Shown: positions 16,993 through 24,981, counted from the first letter of the stretch. The stretch: 34,413 nt of DNA from Palsa-1447 sp964414785 (GCA_964414785.1 CAYPXZ010000040.1:1-34413); one strand, 5' to 3'. Notes: generated by a model not told the origin, from the letters alone. Numbers and translations: made by a program.

Positions 16993-17001
16993 CGCGTCAC
17001 T
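16988..17001. terminator. perfect 14-bp palindrome containing both convergent stop codons
   Basis: AGTGACGCGTCACT is a perfect palindrome. It holds the TGA of lpxC-fabZ (16990-16992) on the plus strand and the TGA of hisI (16997-16999) on the minus strand, symmetrically placed. With no spacer the folded stem would be short. The symmetry is certain and a termination role is a guess. Confidence 0.35.
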
Positions 17002-17461
17002 TCTTCTTGTAGACCTCGGCCGGGTCGAAGGCCCGCTCGGCGGCAAAGTCGAGCGTGAGAGACTCCGGCCGGTCGGGGTCGGCCCCCGCCGAGAGCTTCC
17101 TGTAGAAGCAGGAGGGGTACCCGTTGTGGCAGGCGCCCTTCCCGGCGTTCACGACCCTGACAAGGAGCACGTCCTGGTCGCAGTCGACGTAGAGGTCCAC
17201 CACCCGCAGCACGTTGCCGGACTCCTCTCCCTTCACCCAGAGCTTGCCCCGGGAGCGGCTCCAGTAGGTTGCCTTGCGGGTCCTGATCGTGTGGGCGAGG
17301 GATTCGGCGTTCATGAACGCGAACATGAGCACCTCGCTCGTGGCGTTGTCCACGGTGATGCAGGGGATCATCCCGTCCGGGCCGAATTTCGGCTGGAGCA
17401 GCCTGCCGAGCTCGACGTCGTGGGTTGTGGTGCGCTCTGGGAACATGGCGGGTTTTGTCAT
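16997..17461 (-). CDS. hisI: phosphoribosyl-AMP cyclohydrolase
   Basis: HisI opens the adenine ring of PR-AMP in the third step of histidine synthesis. The 154-residue protein shows the magnesium-binding DxDxD motif as D93-C-D95-Q-D97 and the zinc-site CHNGYPSCFYR (C111, C118). The SRSRGKLWVKGEESGN segment is also typical. There is no fused HisE pyrophosphatase domain, so PR-ATP hydrolysis must be done elsewhere. A DUF971 gene ends 11 bases upstream, so the two are probably co-transcribed. No other his gene is nearby. It converges on lpxC-fabZ with four bases between stops. Confidence 0.96.
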   Translation of the reverse strand: MTKPAMFPERTTTHDVELGRLLQPKFGPDGMIPCITVDNATSEVLMFAFMNAESLAHTIRTRKATYWSRSRGKLWVKGEESGNVLRVVDLYVDCDQDVLLVRVVNAGKGACHNGYPSCFYRKLSAGADPDRPESLTLDFAAERAFDPAEVYKKK

Positions 17462-17472
17462 GGGAATGGGTG

Positions 17473-17781
17473 TCAGGCCGGCGGAAGCTCGCCCAGTTTC
17501 CTGAGGTAGTCGAACGTGTAAAGGCCGCTTCCGTGGCCGTCGCTGAAGTCGAACCGGATGGCGTAGTTGCCGATCCGCTGCCAGCCGACGACGTGGACGC
17601 CGGAATAGTCGGCCTTACTGTCGCCGCCGTAGCGGTTCCCGAAGACGTCGTGCTCGCCCTGGGTCGACGCGCTGGGCGAGGCCCGGCGCAGCAGGTCGTG
17701 CCGGATGAAGGACTCTGCGCCGTCGCTCCAGGCGATGGCGACTTCGTTGCCGATCACCTGGATGTTGGAGGGTGTGTGCAT
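17473..17781 (-). CDS. DUF971 (GBBH-like) domain protein
   Basis: A 102-residue protein made entirely of a DUF971 domain, also found at the N-terminus of gamma-butyrobetaine hydroxylase. The diagnostic pattern is the IAWSDG start strand followed by VGWQRIGNYAIRFDFSDGHGSGLYTFDYLR. In other bacteria stand-alone DUF971 proteins occur near iron-sulfur assembly genes, but its biochemical role here is not evident. No catalytic or metal-binding residues stand out. It precedes hisI by 11 bases on the same strand. Confidence 0.85.
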   Translation of the reverse strand: MHTPSNIQVIGNEVAIAWSDGAESFIRHDLLRRASPSASTQGEHDVFGNRYGGDSKADYSGVHVVGWQRIGNYAIRFDFSDGHGSGLYTFDYLRKLGELPPA

Positions 17782-17874
17782 GCGGGATGGGCCCTGCGCG
17801 GGGACCCGGGACCCTTGCCCCGCAGGGCGGCGTTCGCAAACCCGATCTGGGGGGCGCCGGCGGAATGGGGGAGG

Positions 17875-19017
17875 CTAGGGCCGCAGTCCGAGCGCCCTAA
17901 GGCAGCCCGGGTCCATGCTCCTCTTTCCGGAGGCGTCGGTGTCGGCCACCTTGAACCCCCCCGCGTAGTCCCACATGCTCCAGCCGACCGCGTTCGCCTC
18001 GCAAAGCTCCCTGACGTCCCGGATCCAGCGGTAGCGGCTGTCCGGGGGAGAGACGCGGGTGTAGACGCCAAATTCATTGCACGTCAGGGGGACGCCGTGG
18101 GCCTTTCCCCAGGCGAGGGCGATCGCGATCCGCGACGAGATCCACTCCCGGTTGGCGTGGTACCCCTCAAGCTCCTTGCGGGCCGCGGGACTGCTCAGGG
18201 ATGCGAGCTGGGCGGCCTTGCCGGCCTCGTCGACCGGGTAGACGACCCCGGAGAGCGCCTTCTCGCCCTCGCCGGCCCACGAGGCGCCCTGGTGCGTCTC
18301 GGCCATCGGCTCGTAGAAATGAAAGTTGTAGACCACGTTGTCGTCGGAGACCGGTGTGAACTTGGCGAGCTCGTCGACGCCGCTCCAGCGGTTCGAGGTG
18401 ACGATGATCGTGTGCTTCGGGGCGCCCGCGCGTATCGCCTTCACGAGGCCGCCCTGGACCCAGCTCCAGCGCTCCAGGGACATCTTCCCGGCCGGCTCGT
18501 TCATGGTCTCAAGGAAGACGCGCTCCGGATTGCGGGTCGATAGGTGGCGCGCCATGGCCCCCCAGAGGGCCTGGGCCTTGAGGGCCAGCGTGTCGTCGGT
18601 GCGCAGGCGGTCCTTCGTGTCCTCGCGTGCGTGCCAGTCGACGATCACGGCCAGGCCGGTCGCCAGGATGTGGTCGAGAGCCGCGTCAAAGTCGGGGAGG
18701 TACTCCCCGCGCAGCACGTCCGGGTTGTCCTCGTCCAGGAACATCTCGAGCTCGACCGGGTACCGCACGTGCGTGAACCCGGCATCGGCGATCAGGGCGA
18801 AGTCCTCGGGCCGGTCGTAGGTGGAGAACCACTCGTGGGAGTAGGCGCCCTTGTTCTTCGGGATCTGCGAGAACCAGTGGGATAGGTTGACCCCCTTGGA
18901 GAGGGAGGCGAGGCGCCCCGGGGGAACCTCGGCCCGGGAGGGGGTGCTGGCTGCCAGCAGGGCGCAAGACAGCCACGCAAGGGCGCGGGCCGCCGCGCAA
19001 AGGGTTCGGGTTTTCAT
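17875..19017 (-). CDS. secreted glycoside hydrolase family 5 (cellulase-like)
   Basis: A 380-residue protein with a Sec signal peptide (about 1-29, ending PSRA) and a GH5 TIM barrel. It would cleave a beta-1,4-linked glucan or mannan by a retaining mechanism. The acid/base is E174 in the MNEP motif and the nucleophile is E315 in CNEFG. The opening GVNLSHWF and the HVRYPVELEMF segment fit GH5 subfamilies near endoglucanases and exo-glucanases. The ATG at 19017 is chosen because it starts the signal peptide; a frame extension to 19107 is not needed. A strong Shine-Dalgarno sequence lies 16 bases upstream inside a hairpin. No carbohydrate-binding module is present. Confidence 0.92.
   Translation of the reverse strand: MKTRTLCAAARALAWLSCALLAASTPSRAEVPPGRLASLSKGVNLSHWFSQIPKNKGAYSHEWFSTYDRPEDFALIADAGFTHVRYPVELEMFLDEDNPDVLRGEYLPDFDAALDHILATGLAVIVDWHAREDTKDRLRTDDTLALKAQALWGAMARHLSTRNPERVFLETMNEPAGKMSLERWSWVQGGLVKAIRAGAPKHTIIVTSNRWSGVDELAKFTPVSDDNVVYNFHFYEPMAETHQGASWAGEGEKALSGVVYPVDEAGKAAQLASLSSPAARKELEGYHANREWISSRIAIALAWGKAHGVPLTCNEFGVYTRVSPPDSRYRWIRDVRELCEANAVGWSMWDYAGGFKVADTDASGKRSMDPGCLRALGLRP
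17876..17899 (-). terminator. possible hairpin at the GH5 gene end
   Basis: TAGGGC (17876-17881) pairs with GCCCTA (17894-17899) across a 12-base loop. On the minus strand the TAG stop of the GH5 gene (17875-17877) lies at the edge of the 3' arm. There is no T-tract. Confidence 0.25.
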
Positions 19018-19023
19018 GGGAAG

Positions 19024-19038
19024 GGAGGATATTCCTCC
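19024..19038 (-). promoter_or_regulatory. hairpin covering the GH5 Shine-Dalgarno sequence
   Basis: On the minus strand GGAGGA, loop ATA, TCCTCC forms a perfect 6-bp stem. The 5' arm is the only strong Shine-Dalgarno sequence (AAGGAGG) before the GH5 ATG, 16 bases away. The hairpin would hide the site from the ribosome, suggesting translational control or a structure-dependent spacing. Regulation is inferred. Confidence 0.4.
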
Positions 19039-19105
19039 TTGGCGCGTGATTCGAGCACGTTTGCAATTGCCCAAGTGAGACCGGGATGCTAACTCCTGCC
19101 CTCTC

Positions 19106-19837
19106 ATGGGACGTCAATGGCTTCATGCGAAACGCGCGATCGTCAATTTGAAGAAGGGGCAGGTGGTCGGAAAGATGGTGAAGGAGATCACGGTCGCCGC
19201 GAAACTGGGCGGCCCTGACCCGGCGGCCAACGCCCGGCTCTTCGCCGCCCTTGAAAAGGCCCGCAAGGCGAGCGTGACCCGCGACGCCATCGAGCGCGCG
19301 ATCAAGAAGGGGGCGGGGGGGGGCGACGACAAGACCTCCCTGGAGCACATCGTCTTCGAGGGCTATGCCCCGCACAAGGTCCCGGTGATCGTCGAGGTCT
19401 ACACGGACAACCACCAGCGCACGGCGCCCGAGATGCGGTTCATCTTCCGGCGCGGCGTCCTGGGGAACGCGGGAAGCAACAAGTTCCTATTCGACCATGT
19501 CGGGATCGTCGAGGCCCACCACCCGGATCAGGCGGTCGACCTGGAGGCTGCCGCCATCGAGGCGGGCGCCAACGATTTCGAGACGCTGACGCACGAGCAG
19601 AACGATGACATCCCCGTGGACCACAAGGGCGCGCGGTTCATTACGGACCGCACGGCGGTCCATGCGGTCTCCGTGTGGCTCGCAAAGAACGGCTGGTCGG
19701 TCATCACGAGCGAACTCGGGTACCTTGCAAAGGTGTTCCCGGAACTCGACGAGGCGACGCGTGCCGAGGTGGGCGAGTTCCTTCAGGAACTCGAGGACCA
19801 CGAGGATGTTCAGCGTGTTTGGGCCGCCGTGAAATGA
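19106..19837 (+). CDS. YebC/PmpR-family regulatory or translation factor
   Basis: A 243-residue member of the YebC family. Members act as DNA-binding regulators (PmpR) or, as shown more recently, relieve ribosome stalling. The protein begins MGRQWLHAKRAIVNLKKGQ, close to the usual GHSKWANIKHRK start. It continues with the TVAAKLGGPDPAANARL and RDAIERAIKKGAGG segments and the acidic central domain (VPVIVEVYTDNHQRTAPEMR). The ATG at 19106 is at the expected place. An 88-base gap separates it from the divergent GH5 gene, and it is transcribed alone or with the following response regulator. Confidence 0.92.
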   Translation: MGRQWLHAKRAIVNLKKGQVVGKMVKEITVAAKLGGPDPAANARLFAALEKARKASVTRDAIERAIKKGAGGGDDKTSLEHIVFEGYAPHKVPVIVEVYTDNHQRTAPEMRFIFRRGVLGNAGSNKFLFDHVGIVEAHHPDQAVDLEAAAIEAGANDFETLTHEQNDDIPVDHKGARFITDRTAVHAVSVWLAKNGWSVITSELGYLAKVFPELDEATRAEVGEFLQELEDHEDVQRVWAAVK

Positions 19838-19912
19838 GATCTACCGCCAATTGCTGGCTACAGTTGACACAGGGGCCGGTTTTTCTGAAATGAAAGTCGT
19901 CACCCCCCAGCT

Positions 19913-20668
19913 GTGAATATCCTGATCGTCGAAGACGAAGCCACTTCGCGAGAGATGCTCCTCAACATCCTCAAATCCGAGGGGGACCACCGTATTCTGA
20001 CGGCCGCGGACGGGGACGAGGCGCTCAAGCTGATGGAGGACCCGCGCCATCCCTTTGACGTCGTCTTTTTGGACCTGATGCTCCCTTCGATCTCGGGGCT
20101 GGACCTCCTGGAGCGGGTCAGGGCGACCCCGGCCTGCCGCTACGTCAGGGTCATCATCTGCACGACCTCGACCGACAGCGCCACCGTCGTGAGGGCCGCG
20201 CGCCTGGGCGTGCGCCACTACATGGTGAAGCCGGCCGACAAGATCCGGGTCTTCGAGCAGATCAACATCATCAAGGCCGAGATCGCGGGCCTTCAGAAGA
20301 TCGAGAAGCCCGAGGAGGCCGCGGGCCGCCTGGGGATCGACCTGTCGACCTACAAGTCAAAGGTCAGCTCGACCCTCGAGAACATGGAGCGCTGGCTGAC
20401 CCACGCCAAGGCCGGGGCCCAGTCGTCCGACCGCCAGCAGCTGGCCTCCGACTCCGGGCGCCTCAAGAGCGAGGCGCTCGACCTGGGCCTGCGCGAGGTG
20501 GGCCGGCGCTTCTCTACGCTTGAGACCCGGCTCTCGATAGAGCCCAACGGGGACGTCCCCGACTCGCGCGCGATCGAGATCGCCTTCATCATGAGCCACC
20601 TCCACGGCGAGCTCAACCGGGTGCGCTCGGTCCTGAAGATCATCGTCCCCGACAAGGTCGGCCCCTAG
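19913..20668 (+). CDS. response regulator with C-terminal degenerate HPt-like domain
   Basis: A 251-residue protein. Residues 1-120 are a receiver domain with acidic ED pair 7-8, phospho-acceptor D54 (VFLDLMLP), T84/T85 and K106. There is no DNA-binding domain. Residues 140-250 are helical. SGRLKSEALDLGLREVGRRF (181-200), followed by STLE, lines up with the HPt pattern HxLKGxAxxLG...LE, but the phospho-accepting His is Gly182. This suggests a docking or dimerising pseudo-HPt; the alignment was made by eye. Translation starts at GTG. A perfect TTGACA lies at 19864-19869, but no good -10 follows it. Its stop lies in the loop of an 8-bp hairpin. Confidence 0.85.
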   Translation: MNILIVEDEATSREMLLNILKSEGDHRILTAADGDEALKLMEDPRHPFDVVFLDLMLPSISGLDLLERVRATPACRYVRVIICTTSTDSATVVRAARLGVRHYMVKPADKIRVFEQINIIKAEIAGLQKIEKPEEAAGRLGIDLSTYKSKVSSTLENMERWLTHAKAGAQSSDRQQLASDSGRLKSEALDLGLREVGRRFSTLETRLSIEPNGDVPDSRAIEIAFIMSHLHGELNRVRSVLKIIVPDKVGP

Positions 20669-20675
20669 GCCGACC
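20656..20675. terminator. 8-bp hairpin with the stop codon in its loop
   Basis: GGTCGGCC (20656-20663) and GGCCGACC (20668-20675) form a perfect 8-bp stem with loop CCTA. The TAG stop of the response regulator begins in the loop (20666). The convergent gene stops 10 bases further on, so the hairpin can serve both strands. No T-tract is seen on either side. Confidence 0.5.
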
Positions 20676-20685
20676 GCGGGACCCG

Positions 20686-22734
20686 TCAGGGCGGGGGCGC
20701 AACCGCCCGCTTCCAGAGTCCGACGCGCCGGCCATCCTCGTCCTGGTAGGTGAGGATGTCGCACCACACGTAGTCGGGCCCGACGGCCTTGTTGATCCTC
20801 TCCCAGAGGTCAGGGGTGTCGCCGGGGCGGTACCACAGCACGTAGTCGATGCCCTGGGCGACAAGCCACTTGCCCGCGTCCTGCATGCCCCCGCTGTAGA
20901 AGAGCATGAGGCGGTCGTGGCGCCTGCGCACGTCCTCGCTGTTGGCGCGCCACAGGAGCTCGTGGCCCCACCATCCGAGCCACATCCTCTGGCCCGCGAA
21001 AAGCGGGATGACCGCGGAGTTCGTGAAGCCGCCCTTCTCCTCGGGCCTCTCGATCACGACCCCCGGCTTCTCGACCTTCAGGCGGCCCAGCATGAGCCTC
21101 GGGAACTCATCCTTCGTCAGGAAATAGTGGCCCTCCAACTTTCCCATGGAGTCCTTGGGCCAGTACCGCAGGGGCTTCGAGAGGTCGTAGGCGTAGTAGC
21201 AGGGATACAGGCAGAAGAAGCACGCGGCGATCCGCACCCAGCGCCGCTTCGACTGCTCGACGACGATCGGAGCCAGCGTCATGAGCGTCCCCGCCATCAC
21301 CCAGGGCCACCACTTGAGCGTCGTGTTGAACCGGTCAAAGTGCCCCGAATACTCGTCGTCCACGTAGAAGAACTCCGTGAAGAGCAGGAGCGTGAGCCAG
21401 AGGAGCGCGAGTCTGCGTCCGGTCGCGCTTCCCGAGAAGAAGCCCAGCACGATGAAGGCGATCGTGGGGAGGAAGAACAGGGCGAAGAGGATGGGGGGCG
21501 TGTGCTCTATCCACGGGACCAGGCGGACGGCCGTGTCGTAGCCGGAGGCGGAAGAGGTGAAGGCCGAGAGGTACACCCATGCGGCGAGCCAGACGGTCGC
21601 CGCGCCCGCCGCAACCGCGGGCACCAGGCGCCTCCAGTCGCGCCAGTTCAAGGCGAGCCACATGGCGATCGCCAGGCCCTGCAGGGGGAGGACCCACGTG
21701 TTTGCAAGGAGGGTCCACGTGAGCGTACTCCCGACAACGGCCGCGTACCGGCCCTTCTGGCTGCGGGTCCAGAGCAGCATGCCCATCGCGCAGAGCCCGA
21801 GCAGGTAGTAGCCCGAGAGCGGGGCGTGGTAGTCGCCGAGGAACACCACGTAGGAGTAGATCTCGCCCGGCAGCTCCATCACGAACGTCTTCACCTCCGG
21901 CTCCGGCACCGGGTACTTCGCGTTGTAGGCCTTCAGCCACGTCCCGAGCGGGGCCTTGTCCATCTGGGCGCTCCCTATGTAGCGCATGGTGGTCCAGGGG
22001 GTGACGTCGTTGTCCGTGAAATGGTCGATGATGGTGACTCCCGTCCCGCCTATCACGAAGCACGCGATGACGATCACCCGGGTCCACGCCTTGCGCGCCA
22101 CCATGAACACGGCGCCCGCGAACGCGGTGCCGCCAAGGGCGACCAGCAGGCAGTAGCCGATGTTGTACGCCGAACCGGGGGGCAGCAGGAGAACCCGGCC
22201 CATCAGCGCCGCGCCGTAGTGCTGGAAGCTGTAGTACTGCGTCGAGGGGTAGGGGCTGAACCACGCGTCGGGGACGGGTATCGTGGCCCCGGTGTAGTAG
22301 CTGCAGATGTAGGAGAAGTCGGCGATCTTCTCGGATCCGCCGTCGACGTCGGGGAACGTGAAGCGCCAGACCATGGCGTAGAGGAACACCGCGATGCAGA
22401 CGCCGAAGCATCCCGCCAGCCGCAGCAGGGCGAACTCCATCCGCCAATCCCGGACAAGGGTGGTGCCGCGGGCGCCGAGCCACCGGGGTTCCCAGGGGAC
22501 GAGCGAGAACGCGATCAGGAAGACCGAGAGCGCGGTGGAGAAGAGCTCAAGCCCGGGCAAGGTCGGCCCGAGCCCGTGGTGGCACTCGATCGCGTAGACG
22601 AGGGTGACCGCCAGGAGCGGGCCCAGGGCCAGGGCAAACCAGCGGTTTCGCCAATAAAGGCCGGCGATCAGCATCAGTCCCCAAAGGTTCACCGCGAGAA
22701 GAGCCAGGGTGAACAACAGTCCTAGGTATTGCAT
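20686..22734 (-). CDS. DUF2298 polytopic membrane protein (GT-C-like)
   Basis: A protein of about 682 residues with roughly a dozen membrane spans and a soluble C-terminal part. The three marker regions of DUF2298 are present: the loop ending YYTGATIPVPDAWFSPYPSTQYYSF, the GEIYSYVVFLGDYHAPLSGYY motif, and TEFFYVDDEYSGHFDRFNT. The family resembles GT-C glycosyltransferases, which use lipid-linked sugars and carry acidic loop motifs; its substrate is unknown. The ATG at 22734 starts just before the first span, while an in-frame ATG at 22770 would add 12 residues. It converges on the response regulator gene. Confidence 0.85.
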   Translation of the reverse strand: MQYLGLLFTLALLAVNLWGLMLIAGLYWRNRWFALALGPLLAVTLVYAIECHHGLGPTLPGLELFSTALSVFLIAFSLVPWEPRWLGARGTTLVRDWRMEFALLRLAGCFGVCIAVFLYAMVWRFTFPDVDGGSEKIADFSYICSYYTGATIPVPDAWFSPYPSTQYYSFQHYGAALMGRVLLLPPGSAYNIGYCLLVALGGTAFAGAVFMVARKAWTRVIVIACFVIGGTGVTIIDHFTDNDVTPWTTMRYIGSAQMDKAPLGTWLKAYNAKYPVPEPEVKTFVMELPGEIYSYVVFLGDYHAPLSGYYLLGLCAMGMLLWTRSQKGRYAAVVGSTLTWTLLANTWVLPLQGLAIAMWLALNWRDWRRLVPAVAAGAATVWLAAWVYLSAFTSSASGYDTAVRLVPWIEHTPPILFALFFLPTIAFIVLGFFSGSATGRRLALLWLTLLLFTEFFYVDDEYSGHFDRFNTTLKWWPWVMAGTLMTLAPIVVEQSKRRWVRIAACFFCLYPCYYAYDLSKPLRYWPKDSMGKLEGHYFLTKDEFPRLMLGRLKVEKPGVVIERPEEKGGFTNSAVIPLFAGQRMWLGWWGHELLWRANSEDVRRRHDRLMLFYSGGMQDAGKWLVAQGIDYVLWYRPGDTPDLWERINKAVGPDYVWCDILTYQDEDGRRVGLWKRAVAPPP

Positions 22735-22869
22735 TCGTCGAGGCGGAGTTGGAGATAGGGCCCCCGGCATGATGGCCGCAGGCGGGACGCGGGCAAGATA
22801 TTGTCCCGAAGGGGCGCCGTTTTAGCCAAATTTTGCCCCGGGCTTCCCGCGCCCCGAGGGTGCCCGGCC

Positions 22870-23910
22870 TCAGGCGGACTTCGAGGTGTAGAGGGCCACC
22901 AGGGCGGCCCCGATGGACTGCGACAGCTCGCCCAGCTCCGAGGCCGCGAACTTTATGGTCGCGCGCTGGGCCGGCCAGAGGAAGGGAAGGGCCGCCTCGC
23001 GCAGAATGTTGATGTAGCGCTCCCTGAACTCGGGAGTGGTCGACTCGTGGTCCATGAGCCCGCCTCCCACGACGACGAACCCGGGGTCGAGCGCAAGGCA
23101 GAGGGTGGCCGCGTGGATTCCGAGCGCCCTGGCCTGGAAGTCGAAGATCTCGACCGCGAGCGGGTCGCCCTTCTGGGCGAGTCCGCGGATCGACATGGCC
23201 TTCTCCTTGGGCGAGAGCGTGGACTTAGCGAGCTCGTGGTCGGGATGCCGCTTGAGCATCTCCTCGACCAGGTGGGGCATGCCGGAAAGCGTCGTGTAGG
23301 CCTCCATGCATCCCCAGGTCCGCCCGCACCCACAGGGCAGGGGCCGCATTCCCAGAAGCTGCAGGGGTGCCGGCATGTGCGCCGCCTCCATCCCCGCCAG
23401 GGTCTCGCCCTCCAGGGGCAGGCCGTTCGGGTCAATGTAGGCGCACCCCAACCCGGAGCCCGGCGCGAGCATAAGGACGGATGATTTCTTGCCGGCGCGG
23501 ACGAGCTTGGCCTCGGCGACCCCGCCGAACTTCCCGTCGTTGCCGACGACAAGCGGGATCGCCCGCCCGGCCGCCGCCGCCAGGGCGCGGCTGTAGTCCT
23601 CGTGGAAGTTCCAGCCGTCAAATCCGGCCGGAAGATTGGCCGCGCGCCCGAGAACGCCGTAGCGCTGGTAGGGGCCGGGTATCGCCAGGCCCACGCCCCG
23701 GACCTGGCTCCAGACGATCCCGTTCTGCGCGAGGAAATCCACGACGCCCTGAACCCACCCCTTGACGACGGCCTCGGTGCCCGCCTGCGAGTTGGTCGAG
23801 CTCTGCATGAGCTTCATCGACACCATGGAGCCGTCGGCCCACACGCCTCCGGTCTTGGACGTTGTGGCGCCGCTGTCAGTTCCGATGTATACCAGCCGTT
23901 GTGAGGTCAT
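22870..23910 (-). CDS. ROK-family sugar kinase
   Basis: A 346-residue ROK protein, probably a hexose or N-acetylhexosamine kinase. The N-terminal ATP-binding segment reads YIGTDSGATTSKTGG. D125 in GNDGKFGG is at the catalytic base position. The zinc motif is C193-G-C195-G...G-C201-ME, one residue longer than the usual CxCGxxGCxE; H178 is the expected fourth ligand. No N-terminal helix-turn-helix is present, so it is a kinase rather than a ROK repressor. It is divergent from the transglutaminase gene across an AT-rich 114-base gap, and its TGA stop lies in the small palindrome GCCTCAGGC (22867-22875). Sugar specificity cannot be decided from sequence. Confidence 0.9.
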   Translation of the reverse strand: MTSQRLVYIGTDSGATTSKTGGVWADGSMVSMKLMQSSTNSQAGTEAVVKGWVQGVVDFLAQNGIVWSQVRGVGLAIPGPYQRYGVLGRAANLPAGFDGWNFHEDYSRALAAAAGRAIPLVVGNDGKFGGVAEAKLVRAGKKSSVLMLAPGSGLGCAYIDPNGLPLEGETLAGMEAAHMPAPLQLLGMRPLPCGCGRTWGCMEAYTTLSGMPHLVEEMLKRHPDHELAKSTLSPKEKAMSIRGLAQKGDPLAVEIFDFQARALGIHAATLCLALDPGFVVVGGGLMDHESTTPEFRERYINILREAALPFLWPAQRATIKFAASELGELSQSIGAALVALYTSKSA

Positions 23911-23979
23911 TTGGGGCTCTCGAGATCAGAACATTCCTTGCCCCAACTGCAAGTCCACACGAAAACGGGCCAATTTAAT

Positions 23980-23990
23980 CAAACCGTTTG
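23980..23990. promoter_or_regulatory. operator-like palindrome in the ROK/transglutaminase gap
   Basis: CAAACCGTTTG is an inverted repeat about one base (CAAAC-C-GTTTG) in an AT-rich island between two divergent genes. A second half-site AAACGG lies 15 bases upstream. The shape recalls LacI/GalR-type operators, but the centre is odd-length. No regulator gene is in the window. Confidence 0.3.
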
Positions 23991-24024
23991 CCAGATTAAG
24001 TTTTGGAGGGCACCGTCATGCGCT

Positions 24025-24948
24025 ATGAGCCCGCATCCTGTACCGCCGCGCCTGGACCTGACGGTGCGCGTGGGCTGCAGCCTCATTTACGAGGTGACGG
24101 GCACGGCCTGCGTCCTTCTCAACGTGAAGCCGAGGGTCGACGCGCGGCACCAGGTGATCGCCGAGGCCCTGACTCTCGGCGACAACCTTCCCGCCGAGGA
24201 GTTCACGGACAGCCACGGCAACGCCTTTCACCGGGTGGCGCTCGCGCCCGGCAGCAACTACTTCAGGCACGACGCGATCGTCGCGGTCTCGTCCAAGCCG
24301 GATGACCACGGGGTCCCGATTCCCGCCCCCCAGGACATCGGCAAGGTGCCGGTTGAGCTCCTGCGCTACACCCTGCCTAGCAGGTACTGCGACTCGGACA
24401 AGCTGATCAACTTTGCTTGGGAGAAGTTCGGCGCGATCGAGCACGGCTGGGTCCGTGTCCAGGCGATCAGCAAATGGATCCACGATAACATCGAATACCG
24501 CTACCTGTCGGGCCGGCCCGACCTCTCGGCGTGGGACATCCTGAACAGGGGCTACGGGGTGTGCCGCGACTTCGCCCACCTTGCCGTGGCGCTAAACCGG
24601 ACCTTCAACGTCCCCTCCCGCTATGTGACCGGGCACCTTCCCGACGTCGGCTTCCCGGATCCTGAGGGGCACATGGACTTCCACGCCTACGCCGAGGTGT
24701 ACCTCGGCGGCACCTGGTTCACCACCGACGCGCGCTTTCACACGCCGCGCATCGGCAGGATCACGGTCTCCCGCGGCATGGACGCGGTCGACGGGGCGTT
24801 CTCGACCATCTATGGCGGCGCGAACCTCACCTACTTCCAGGTCTGGGCCTACCAGGTCCCCCGTGGGGCCGTCGGGGTGGGGGATCCGCTGGACCTCTCA
24901 AAGAGGCTCGACAACCAGTGGGCGGTGCAGCTGGACCCCAGGTCCTGA
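24025..24948 (+). CDS. transglutaminase-like cysteine protein
   Basis: A 307-residue protein. Residues 1-110 form the beta-rich N-terminal domain seen in bacterial transglutaminase-like proteins. The catalytic core is C180 in GYGVCRDFAHLA, H220 in MDFHAYAEVY and D235 in TTDARF, an intact Cys-His-Asp triad. It could act as a protease, amidase or cross-linker; no signal peptide is visible, so it is probably cytoplasmic. The ATG at 24025 is chosen because it gives the family start, but the best ribosome-binding site (GGAGG at 24005) is spaced for an out-of-frame ATG at 24018. The gene ends beside a strong hairpin. Confidence 0.87.
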   Translation: MSPHPVPPRLDLTVRVGCSLIYEVTGTACVLLNVKPRVDARHQVIAEALTLGDNLPAEEFTDSHGNAFHRVALAPGSNYFRHDAIVAVSSKPDDHGVPIPAPQDIGKVPVELLRYTLPSRYCDSDKLINFAWEKFGAIEHGWVRVQAISKWIHDNIEYRYLSGRPDLSAWDILNRGYGVCRDFAHLAVALNRTFNVPSRYVTGHLPDVGFPDPEGHMDFHAYAEVYLGGTWFTTDARFHTPRIGRITVSRGMDAVDGAFSTIYGGANLTYFQVWAYQVPRGAVGVGDPLDLSKRLDNQWAVQLDPRS

Positions 24949-24952
24949 GCGG

Positions 24953-24981
24953 GCGGCCGCTGGGGCCCAGCCCCCGGCCGC
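24953..24981 (+). terminator. strong GC hairpin downstream of the transglutaminase gene
   Basis: GCGGCCG (24953-24959) pairs with CGGCCGC (24975-24981); inside, after a 2-base bulge, GGGGC pairs with GCCCC around the loop CCA. The stem starts five bases after the TGA stop. No T-tract follows, so it is a stem-only terminator candidate. Confidence 0.5.

Noticed and set aside
19864..19893. TTGACA before the response regulator as a full promoter
   Set aside because: The -35 is perfect but no acceptable -10 lies 16-18 bases on.
20917..22725. 602-codon open frame antisense to the DUF2298 gene
   Set aside because: Shadow frame created by high GC. The protein is low-complexity, rich in Arg, Glu, Gly and His, with no motif, while the opposite strand has a clear membrane-protein family.
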